A stretch of DNA of 50,947 bases from Schlesneria paludicola DSM 18645 (GTDB lineage: Bacteria; Planctomycetota; Planctomycetia; Planctomycetales; Planctomycetaceae). The notes below the pieces were generated by a model. That model searched no databases and was not told the DNA's origin. It saw only the letters and a list, made by a program, of their open reading frames with translations. The stretch spans positions 1-50,947 of the forward strand of contig CAMCMU010000035.1 of NCBI GenBank assembly GCA_945876035.1, read 5' to 3'. Shown piece after piece: positions 18,116 to 25,777 of the stretch. Each line of letters starts with the position of its first letter. The first letter of the stretch is position 1. A program made the position numbers and the translations under genes.

Positions 18116-19015
18116 CTAAGGCAACAACAACTGGGCCATGAGAAACTCGCTCAGGCCGGTGTACTCTTCGGAGTTCGAGAAACCGGGGATCAGCAGATGG
18201 CATTCGTGGCCACACGCGTCAGACTTCTGTTTGAGTTTCATACCGAGAAGCGGATGATGAATGCCGTGGCCCGCATCCCTTGCGGGGAGAGTCATTTCCG
18301 GCTCATAGGACATCAACAATGGAGGATCTTCGGAATCGACATGATTGATCGGTGAGAATTCGAAGTAGATCGCGTGGTATTTGTCGTAATCCAGGATCAC
18401 CTCGTCCATTGTTTTTCGACCGACAGCCATGTTGATCATGCGATGCTTCAAAACGTTCGGCCCCAGCCAACCTTCAACGGTCTTCGGGTCGAGGCATGTT
18501 TGCCCCACCGAAACGGCTGCGGCGCAGACTCGTGACGATTCACGCAGGACCGGATCCGTCGCCTGCGGATCGGCCACGTCATCGTGCAGTAGCAGCCACA
18601 TCGACGTGCAGGCGCCGGCACTGACACCTGTCAAGGCAATATGATTTGTCTCAATGTTCCATTCGGCGGCTTTCCAGCGAAGGAACTGAATGGATCGTGC
18701 GGCATCGTGGACCGGTGCTGGCAGGGGATTGTCAGGCGTCAGACGATAGTGGATCGCCGCCACCGAAATCCCCTTGTCCAAAAATGTCTGAATTGCCGGC
18801 CCTCCCTGTCGTTTGTCTCCGCCTGTCCAGCCACCCCCATGAATATAGACCAGCAGTGGTCGCCGACCAACGCCGTCAGCCCTCCAAAAGTCGAGTACGT
18901 TTCGCACGTGGGGTCCATAGGAAACGTCGGAGTATGTCGGTACCGGTTGCTGTGGCTCTTCGGCAACAAGAACCGAGCCAACCGAAAGAAACAACAATGT
19001 GATTCCGATTTTCAT
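18116..19015 (-). CDS. Secreted alpha/beta hydrolase, esterase/acetylxylan-esterase-like
   Basis: A 299-residue exported esterase. MKIGITLLFLSVGSVLVAEE is a signal peptide, which fixes the start at 19015; 53 more codons are open upstream but give no family match. The oxyanion motif LVYIHGGGWTGGDKR (about 58-72), the nucleophile elbow GVSAGACTS (Ser near 136) and a late His in DACGHECHLL are visible; the Asp is probably in VDSEDPPLL. This is the pattern of BD-FAE or HSL-like esterases (alpha/beta hydrolase_3), common in planctomycetes next to sulfatases and glycoside hydrolases. Here it sits upstream of glcDEF. A role in removing acetyl groups from polysaccharides is inference. No lipobox is seen. 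Confidence 0.75.
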   Translation of the reverse strand: MKIGITLLFLSVGSVLVAEEPQQPVPTYSDVSYGPHVRNVLDFWRADGVGRRPLLVYIHGGGWTGGDKRQGGPAIQTFLDKGISVAAIHYRLTPDNPLPAPVHDAARSIQFLRWKAAEWNIETNHIALTGVSAGACTSMWLLLHDDVADPQATDPVLRESSRVCAAAVSVGQTCLDPKTVEGWLGPNVLKHRMINMAVGRKTMDEVILDYDKYHAIYFEFSPINHVDSEDPPLLMSYEPEMTLPARDAGHGIHHPLLGMKLKQKSDACGHECHLLIPGFSNSEEYTGLSEFLMAQLLLP

Positions 19016-19095
19016 CGTTGACGCCTTAATCTCGTTGGTAGACCGATGATCTGTTTCGAATTTATCGACCTGATGGCTAGGAGTTGTCTTCCCCC

Positions 19096-19821
19096 CTATG
19101 CCCTCAAATCTTGGTCTCTGGATCGCCAACCAAGGATGATAGCAGTTGCGATGATAAAGGCACCAATCACACACCCTCCAAACAAAAGGACGACACGTCC
19201 ACTAATGGCCCGAAACGGATTGACTTCGGAGGGCTCGTGTGTCGCTTCCCGCAGAACATTCAGGACTCGCTGCAAAGGCATCCATTTTGGCTGAACACTC
19301 GTTTTGTTGAGGGGGATGAGGGCCTCGAACGGTATTCTTTCGTGCCTAGCAGACAGACCTTCAACGGCGATTTTGTCGAACAAAAGCGAGTTCCTCATTG
19401 TGGAAGCGTACACATTCCACCAACGAGTGACCTCGCCTACGAAGCAAATCTCGTCACAACGGCAGCCTGCGCATTGCAACGCGTGCATGACACCAGCGAA
19501 TTCGATGACCTGATCATCGGAGAACTCTGACTTCTGAAGCTGGCGACTCACCATTCCAAAAAAACAGCCCGTTTCCACCTTTCGTTTTTTCCACTGGCGA
19601 AGTCCGTGACACCGTCCCCGCTGAAACTCGCTGGCAGTAACAGGTCTGCTGGAAATCAATCGGGCGTGGACCGTTCGTTGAAACTGCGACTCTGATCGCA
19701 GAGGACTGGCCCGCCAAAAGCATAGCGGTCGACGAAAGTCTGGCGAGCCTGAATGGACACCCGTTCCCACGTCTGCGCCAATCAGCAAACCCTCAGCTGG
19801 CAGAATCACTGAAGCGGCCAT
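19096..19821 (-). CDS. Protein of unknown function with C-terminal membrane segment
   Basis: An open frame of up to 241 codons that I do not recognise. It ends in a clear transmembrane helix (VVLLFGGCVIGAFIIATAII) followed by a short basic tail (LGWRSRDQDLRA), the form of a tail-anchored protein. The middle has a Cys-rich segment (ALQCAGCRCDEICF) and a soluble part that looks protein-like. The first 80 codons are compositionally odd and may not be translated; MVSRQLQKSEFSDDQV (ATG at 19554) is a plausible real start, leaving about 152 residues. It lies on the same strand as its neighbours, with gaps of 80 and 200 bp. It could be a planctomycete-specific small membrane protein, or chance below residue 90. 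Confidence 0.45.
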   Translation of the reverse strand: MAASVILPAEGLLIGADVGTGVHSGSPDFRRPLCFWRASPLRSESQFQRTVHARLISSRPVTASEFQRGRCHGLRQWKKRKVETGCFFGMVSRQLQKSEFSDDQVIEFAGVMHALQCAGCRCDEICFVGEVTRWWNVYASTMRNSLLFDKIAVEGLSARHERIPFEALIPLNKTSVQPKWMPLQRVLNVLREATHEPSEVNPFRAISGRVVLLFGGCVIGAFIIATAIILGWRSRDQDLRA

Positions 19822-19876
19822 CCGCCACGAGAGGATTCGCTAGCCTTCGTACCAATATCCGCGGAAGAAGGTACCG

Positions 19877-19892
19877 TTTCATTGCAATGAAA
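19877..19892. promoter_or_regulatory. 16-bp perfect palindrome
   Basis: TTTCATTGCAATGAAA is its own reverse complement. It lies in the 201-bp gap between the DUF1080 gene and the unknown membrane-protein gene. This fits a dimeric-repressor site, but no regulator gene is nearby. Confidence 0.35.
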
Positions 19893-20022
19893 GTGGGCGA
19901 GACGGTAATTCGGGATTTGTGTGTCATGCGTGTTCGTCACCACCGTGGGCCAGAAGAAATGGATTCACGAGCAACCACTCTGGAGGGAATCGAACCTCTT
20001 GTCTGACGCAGAGTGCAATCGA

Positions 20023-21087
20023 TTATTTTTCTTTAACCCAGATATTCCGGAATCGAACCGGGCAGTCGTGTGCTTGAAGGTGAATCGGGCTTGCCATTTG
20101 TTCCCGACTAGGTTCCTTCTCACCGCCTGGTGGAGCGGAAGGCATGACATATCGATCAAAGACGACGACTCCATTCTGCCGCACCGTGTAAAATGCGGGC
20201 TTCGTCTTCCGACCTCCTGCATCAAATTTTGCCGCATCAAAATCGAGATCGAATGTTTGCCAAGACAACGGAGGCAAGCACATATTCAGCCGCGGGACCG
20301 CCATTTTCATCAGACTACCACAACGCCCCTGTAACGAAAGTCTTTCAAACTGTCGATTCTCGGCTGTCCAGCCAAATGAATCGCCAATCTGGATTTCCCA
20401 ACCCTTGAGATACACTCCGCTGTTTCCTCGATGGGTCCCCTGAGCCGTTGGCATGAAGGGTATGCAAAACTCCAGATGCAGTTGAATGCTCTGAAAATGG
20501 CGTTTTGAATCGGTACCATTATTCAACAAGTTTCTCTCAACGATCACGCCCTTGACCCATTCGTCGACATTCTGGCCGTCAAACAAGACAATGGCACCCT
20601 GGGGAGGACGAGCCCCCAGCGTCGGCGATTCTCTGTAAACCTTCTTCATGTGAAACACGGAATCATCCACCACGTTTAAAAACATGTCCGCGTTTCCGCT
20701 GAAATCTCCATTCTGCAATGTTCCCATAAAATTGGAGTTGTCGAATTTCAACCGCTCACCATGCAAACCGACAAAACTGGTGACGCCGTCCTTTGATTCG
20801 CCGCGAAAATGAAATTGGGTCCGTTCGTCCCAACCTGCCCCCGGCAGTCCGCCGCCATAAAGCACGCCATCAAACTTGCCATCGCCCATGGCGATCACCT
20901 GTGCCGCAATCGAATGACTGCCTCCGACGATTCCCACATATTCGCCCTGCACGTCGAAATCCGGTCCTGCTTTTGTCGGATCGGTAAACGCCGGAAAATC
21001 CTCCGCAACCACGACGCGGTTTACGCCAATCCGATCCCCAAACACGAGAGTGCCTGTCACGGCCAGCATCAGAACAATTCGCATCAT
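20023..21087 (-). CDS. DUF1080 (3-keto-disaccharide hydrolase-type) secreted protein
   Basis: A 354-residue protein with a signal peptide (residues 1-30, RIVLMLAVTGTLVFG). Residues 35-150 form an N-terminal beta domain of unknown role. From about 160 on it is DUF1080: AIVLFDGQNVDEWVKG, then FCIPFMPTAQGTHRGNSGVY, KGWEIQIGDSFG, PRLNMCLPPLSWQTFDLDF and a closing LQAHDCPVRFRNIWVK. DUF1080 proteins include enzymes that hydrolyse 3-keto-glycosides after C3 oxidation of a sugar. The start is supported by GGGAG seven bases before the ATG. It lies downstream of an MFS carrier and a decayed Gfo/Idh/MocA oxidoreductase on the same strand, a grouping that fits a 3-keto-sugar route. The stretch around ENRQFERLSLQGRCGS differs from the usual NNECGGIY pattern and may be altered. 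Confidence 0.82.
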   Translation of the reverse strand: MMRIVLMLAVTGTLVFGDRIGVNRVVVAEDFPAFTDPTKAGPDFDVQGEYVGIVGGSHSIAAQVIAMGDGKFDGVLYGGGLPGAGWDERTQFHFRGESKDGVTSFVGLHGERLKFDNSNFMGTLQNGDFSGNADMFLNVVDDSVFHMKKVYRESPTLGARPPQGAIVLFDGQNVDEWVKGVIVERNLLNNGTDSKRHFQSIQLHLEFCIPFMPTAQGTHRGNSGVYLKGWEIQIGDSFGWTAENRQFERLSLQGRCGSLMKMAVPRLNMCLPPLSWQTFDLDFDAAKFDAGGRKTKPAFYTVRQNGVVVFDRYVMPSAPPGGEKEPSREQMASPIHLQAHDCPVRFRNIWVKEK

Positions 21088-21258
21088 CGGACGTCTCCCT
21101 ATTCACCGCTGTCTCGAACAGTTGTATGACTTATGTGTCGGACTTCTAACCACGATGATGCGGGCACACGGACCGGCATAAGACCAATACGCCTAGATTG
21201 AGTCGTATCGGTGACGGTTCCGCACCTGACACGTGAAACAGAAGTCGGAGACGCATGG

Positions 21259-22578
21259 TCACGCCTCGTCCTCCAAGGATTGACCGGCCGTATTGGGGGC
21301 AAACCAAATCACGATCAAGCCCAATGAATACACCAGACCGCAAAGGGCCCCTGTGAGCGCCATGGCCCGAGAGGGATCGTTGTCCACGAAGGGTTTCAGG
21401 CTTACCAGAAGTCCTCCCGCCAATAACACGCCGATTGCCGTGGCAAATCGGCCGACATTGTAGGACAGGCCCATTCCAGTCGCACGAGCCCGCGTGGGGA
21501 ATAGCTCCGGCAAATACATCGGCAGCCAACCAAAAAACAGGGTGGACGCGAAGCCCTGTGCAAACACGATTTTCAAAAATTCCGGCTTCAGCGGTTCCGT
21601 CATTTGAAACATGACCCACGTCAGAGACACCGCGGACAGACTGATAATAAAGTAACTCCATCGACGGCCCAGCCAAACGGCAATATGCGCCCCCAGAAAG
21701 CTTCCCAGAATGGCACCCAAAGCCCAATAAAACTGGACTGCCCCCTTGTAGCCTTTGAAATGGGCGATCGTGGTAGCATCACTGCCATCGTAAGCGGCCA
21801 ATGCCGCAGTCGCGATTTTATCGGTCCAAGGAACCATCCACTTGGAGGCGGCCCAAGCACCAAGCAGTGGAATTGCACCCAACAGAATTCCCAAAATTGT
21901 GACTCGCAACAGCCGGCCACGAAAGAGTTCCATGAGGGAAATCGAGGATCCTTTTGACCGGCCACGATTCGCAATCCACGTCGGGGATTCCGGCAAAAAC
22001 AGCAACGAAAATATCCCCAGTAGGGCTGGCATCGCCGCAATTTTGAAAACCCAACGCCATGATTCTGCGTCAACAGGATAAAATTGTGTGGTTTGTCCGA
22101 ACAGTAAGATACCGACATTGATGCCCGCTCCCATGATCCCCGCAATGACAACCCGCGAGGCATTCGGCCAACATTCGGAAACCAAGGCCACTCCATTCGG
22201 AAGCATGCCTCCCGTCCCCATACCCACAAAGAACCTGAGCATTAGCATTTGCTCTTGAGTATTCGCCCACGCGCCCAGACCTGCAAATGCGGAATAGATG
22301 ATGATGCTTAGTGACATGGCCCGACTTCGCCCCCATCGATCACCGAGATTTCCTAGGACGATGCCACCACAAGCCGCGCCGAGCATGAGACTTGCCGTGT
22401 ACCACGCAAACCATTGTGGACCGTGTGCGTCCGCATACTCCTTCCCCATCAAGTCGACTGTCACGGGGAGCGACGCCTGAGGCATCAGCCCCAACTCAAA
22501 TCCGTCGAACACAAGGCCGCTGAATGCCACCACAAGAACCAAGACACGCTGAGAAAAGGTGAGCGAAGGCGAGTTCAT
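21259..22578 (-). CDS. MFS transporter, metabolite:H+ symporter-like
   Basis: A 439-residue, 12-helix major facilitator. MNSPSLTFSQRVLVLVVAF is chosen as start; the open frame before it is non-homologous. Helix 1-2 holds FDGFELGLMPQASLP. The loop 2-3 signature is GNLGDRWGRSRAM (about 80-92), followed by RFFVGMGTGGMLPNGVALVSE and GWLPMYLPELFPTRARATG, the second signature-like loop. The pattern fits the aromatic acid/metabolite:H+ symporter group, in which an Asp in helix 1 (FDGFE) matters. It lies between the Gfo/Idh pseudogene and the DUF1080 gene, 171 bp before the latter, so uptake of a sugar or sugar acid for that route is reasonable (inference). No clear ribosome-binding site precedes the ATG. 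Confidence 0.85.
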   Translation of the reverse strand: MNSPSLTFSQRVLVLVVAFSGLVFDGFELGLMPQASLPVTVDLMGKEYADAHGPQWFAWYTASLMLGAACGGIVLGNLGDRWGRSRAMSLSIIIYSAFAGLGAWANTQEQMLMLRFFVGMGTGGMLPNGVALVSECWPNASRVVIAGIMGAGINVGILLFGQTTQFYPVDAESWRWVFKIAAMPALLGIFSLLFLPESPTWIANRGRSKGSSISLMELFRGRLLRVTILGILLGAIPLLGAWAASKWMVPWTDKIATAALAAYDGSDATTIAHFKGYKGAVQFYWALGAILGSFLGAHIAVWLGRRWSYFIISLSAVSLTWVMFQMTEPLKPEFLKIVFAQGFASTLFFGWLPMYLPELFPTRARATGMGLSYNVGRFATAIGVLLAGGLLVSLKPFVDNDPSRAMALTGALCGLVYSLGLIVIWFAPNTAGQSLEDEA

Positions 22579-22837
22579 CAATGTGTCTCGTGAAGTCTTG
22601 ACAAATGCGGAGCGTTTGAATCTGACGGTTGCCCGAGTCGTGCGTGGCTCGTGAACGGTTTGCGAGGCAACAACGGTACCCGCAAGAGGCGAAGGTTCCG
22701 TGAAACTCGCGGCCGATATCGCCACAGATGAACTTCGGATTATGCGAAAAACTCCCGAAGTCTGCAACGCGCAGGCGGTGCACATCGTCCCCGGGGTGAT
22801 GTGTCAACTGAGGACAACTCTCTACTTTCAGAGGGTT

Positions 22838-23850
22838 GGTCATTCGAAACCCTTTCCGGACTCGCGAGAAAGAAATGTGGTTGCCTCCTGATCCTGTGGA
22901 AACGTTTCGGTTTTGGGATCGAAGACCAGTCGCCGACCGGTACGGAAAGCGATATGACCGAGGCGGCTGAGCAGGGAGGAGTCGTGTCCAGTCTCGATAT
23001 CTGTCCGCCGATTTTCTCGATTGCGATTCTTGATCGCCGTCCATGTAATTTTGATCGCCTGATGTCATGCCGCTCCCCGTCTGTTGCCATTCGAGTCCCT
23101 TTTCATTCTTAAAAAACGCGGTATCCGTCTCGGTCAATCATCAGATCTCCCCTGTCGCCTGAGACAATGTGATCGTTGTCGAGGTGGTGGATCCTGCATC
23201 CAACAGGGCGTGAAGTCCCGTGGTTCAAAAACATACAGCACATCTTTCGTGTTCCCCTGCGACGATCATCGTGGCGGGTGTCTCCTGAAGATCTCCACGG
23301 GAACCACGTTTGGCTCCACTGCAGGAGACGACATCGGACGCCTTCAGTCCGGTCGTCAGGTGTCCGATGTCGATCTGATGAACGCTGGCATTTCCCAGAT
23401 CACCGGTCCCGTAATCCCACATTCAATGCCAAGCCGCATAGAACCGATTTCAAATGAATGGCCGTGGGAGTGCCGGTCCCTACTGCAAAGCGTAATTCAA
23501 ACCAGCGGGCATTGGTTCGGCGTCCATGGGGTGGCAGCCGTCCCCGTCATTAAGATTATTGATTGCCTTGACACTCATCAGCTTGCCGATGATACCGTCT
23601 CTGAAAAGCTTTGCGGCTTCGAGAGCCTGTGGTGAACCGCGGCGGTTGGTTCCGTGTTGAACGGTCCTGCCGTATTTCCGAGCCATCCAGACTGCGATTC
23701 GTCCTGCGGCCATGTTGTGCGAGACAGGTTTTTCGTGGTGAATTTTGACTTGCTTGTTCCCCAAGACACGCAATAACGAGTCACGAAAGGAGTCTTCGAA
23801 AATTTCGATCACATCGCACGCAGCAGCAGCACTCCTCACAACGGAAGGCA
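22838..23850 (-). pseudogene. Gfo/Idh/MocA-family oxidoreductase, decayed
   Basis: The minus strand holds, in order and in changing frames, family pieces: HHEKPVSHNMAAGRIAVW, ARKYGRTVQHGTNRRGSPQA, AKLFRDGIIGKLMSVKAI, then NYALQ, TAG, GPALPRPF, stop, NRFYAAWH, stop, MWDYGTGDLGNASVHQIDIG. Further on come ITWTAIKNRNRENRRTDIET, SRLGHIAFRTG, RRLVFDPKTETFPQDQEAT and FLSRVRKGFE. At least three in-frame stops and several frameshifts are visible, while the EKP motif and the GDLGN-x-x-VHQIDI motif are still clear. The N-terminal NAD(P)-binding part is missing or unreadable upstream of about 23850. The intact gene would have oxidised a sugar, perhaps feeding the DUF1080 protein downstream. Confidence 0.85.
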
Positions 23851-24363
23851 ACCTTCGGGCCAACCGGCCCATCCATCGAACTGAGGTGACCGCTTCCGGC
23901 AAGCGGTTGAGGTTCTTTCGCTTGCGTCGCCTGCGGTGCTGTGCCACAGTCGTCAGAGACGTGAGATTCTCCCGATTCTCCCGACCAAAACAATTTTGCA
24001 AAATTCCATTTTTTGGTCATTTCTGACGGCCTACGGCTGTCGTCAGGCACAATTCAAGCGGTCTCGAGCAAAATATCCTGACAAAGACATTTTGCTCGGC
24101 AGAAGGACTTGCAACGTACACTGACGATGCTCGTCATGAGCGGTCTCATTCTGAAAACGATCCGGCGTGATCGAAAAGACGAAGAGGGTTGAAAGCGTTT
24201 GTCGTAAGAGGTGGCATAAAATCAATGACGGAAGAATGGACATCGTCGTTCCACGCGAAACAACTCCGATAAGTTTTCTGCGATATCGCGGGGACCCATC
24301 CCATGGCACCGGCTTGCCTCACCCGCTCTCCAGCGAAACCCTCCCGCCAATAAAGACTCAACA
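23851..24363. other. Upstream part of the oxidoreductase relic and intergenic DNA
   Basis: This is the divergent space between the Gfo/Idh relic (-) and the propeller gene (+). Minus-strand frames continue toward 24050 without recognisable N-terminal motifs; the rest shows no gene. A promoter for the propeller gene is expected here, but I could not point to one. Confidence 0.35.
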
Positions 24364-25626
24364 ATGCCAATCTGGAAAATCTCACTGCTGATTCTTTTGA
24401 TTGTTCCCGGACTCTCTCCGGCCGAGAACTGGCCCGGATGGCGGGGCCCTCGTGGCGACGGAAGCAGTACCGAGACAAATCTCCCGCTCCAGTGGGATGC
24501 CACCAAGAATGAGAACATCGCGTGGCGGACCGCGGTGCCGTACGCCGGCCACTCCTCGCCGATCGTGTGGGACAACCGCATCTTCGTCACGGGTGCAGAC
24601 GAGATCCAGCAACGACGAATGTTATTGATGTTTGATCGGACCAGCGGTGCGTTGCTCTGGGAGCGAGAAGTCGCCAAGTCGCCTCTCGGAAGAAAGCACA
24701 AGCTGAACAGTTGGGCTTCCGGCACCCCCGCCACAGATGGCAGGCGGGTTTATGTCACGTTTTTGGAGGGACACGAAATGCTGATCACCGCTTTCGATCT
24801 CGAAGGACTCAAACAATGGACCGTGAGGCCGGGAGTCTTCTCCAGCGTTCACGGTTACGCCAGTTGTCCCGTGTTGTTTGAGAATCTCGTAATCGTCAAC
24901 GGTGACCATGATGGTGAGGCGTATCTGGTGGCTCTCGATCGCGAGACAGGCCAGACCATCTGGAAGACCCCGCGTGACAACAAGACACGGAGCTATTGCA
25001 CGCCCCTCATCCGCGATATCGATGGCCGGACGCAAATGATTCTTTCGGGAAGCAAATGCGTTGCCAGTTACGACCCTCGGACAGGCCAACGCCATTGGAT
25101 TCTCAACGGTCCAACACAGCAGTTCGTCGCGTCTCCTGTCATGAACAAGGGCTTGGTCTTGATTACCGGCGGCTATCCGGACAAACATATTCTCGCCATC
25201 GACCCTCGTGGTTCGGGGCAGATTACCGAAGAGAGCCATGTCAAGTGGCATCATCTCAATAAGGGTGTCTCTTATATCCCCTCGCCCGTCGCCGCCGACA
25301 TTTTTTTCTACTGCGTGTCGGATGGAGGTGTCGCCAGTTGCTTTGATGCGGTGACCGGTCAGGTGATCTGGCAAGAGCGACTCGGCCGTCGTCACACTGC
25401 GTCACTCGTCGCGACAGAGAGTCACGTCTACTCTCTCGACGATGATGGAATCACTCACGTTTTTAAAACAGGATCGGAATTCAAGGTTGTCGCCACAAAC
25501 CCACTCGGCGAGGCGAGCTCTTCGTCGCCAGCGACCACCAACAACCAGATCCTGATCCGAGGCGAGAAGCATCTGTTTTGCATCAGTCGCAGCAACGACA
25601 AGACGACGAACAGTAACTGCGATTGA
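24364..25626 (+). CDS. PQQ-like beta-propeller repeat protein, secreted
   Basis: A 420-residue exported protein with a signal peptide (MPIWKISLLILLIVPGLSPA) and a mature N-terminus NWPGWRGPRGDGSS, which is typical of planctomycete PQQ-like propeller proteins. Blades are marked by repeating patterns such as FDRTSGALLWEREV, FDLEGLKQWTVRP, LDRETGQTIWKTP, YDPRTGQRHWIL and FDAVTGQVIWQERLG (aromatic-D-x-x-x-G-x-x-x-W). The fold resembles BamB and alcohol dehydrogenase propellers, but conserved PQQ ligands are not evident, so a binding or scaffold role is as likely as catalysis. It precedes rnr on the same strand by 151 bp. The ATG is the first in frame and lacks a clear Shine-Dalgarno site. Confidence 0.8.
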   Translation: MPIWKISLLILLIVPGLSPAENWPGWRGPRGDGSSTETNLPLQWDATKNENIAWRTAVPYAGHSSPIVWDNRIFVTGADEIQQRRMLLMFDRTSGALLWEREVAKSPLGRKHKLNSWASGTPATDGRRVYVTFLEGHEMLITAFDLEGLKQWTVRPGVFSSVHGYASCPVLFENLVIVNGDHDGEAYLVALDRETGQTIWKTPRDNKTRSYCTPLIRDIDGRTQMILSGSKCVASYDPRTGQRHWILNGPTQQFVASPVMNKGLVLITGGYPDKHILAIDPRGSGQITEESHVKWHHLNKGVSYIPSPVAADIFFYCVSDGGVASCFDAVTGQVIWQERLGRRHTASLVATESHVYSLDDDGITHVFKTGSEFKVVATNPLGEASSSSPATTNNQILIRGEKHLFCISRSNDKTTNSNCD

Positions 25627-25777
25627 TGAACCGAATGATTCACACACTTGACGAATAACAGAACCCGATGATTCTGAAGGAATCGAAGGCACGAACGTCT
25701 CTCAACGGCAGTCTTTTTTATCAGCGGCACGGTGGGCGACTTGTCCACTGTTCGCCGCGGGAACGGTCTCCAAAATC

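Noticed and set aside
24622-25395. A 257-codon minus ORF
   Set aside because: It is antisense to the beta-propeller gene and shows no family pattern.
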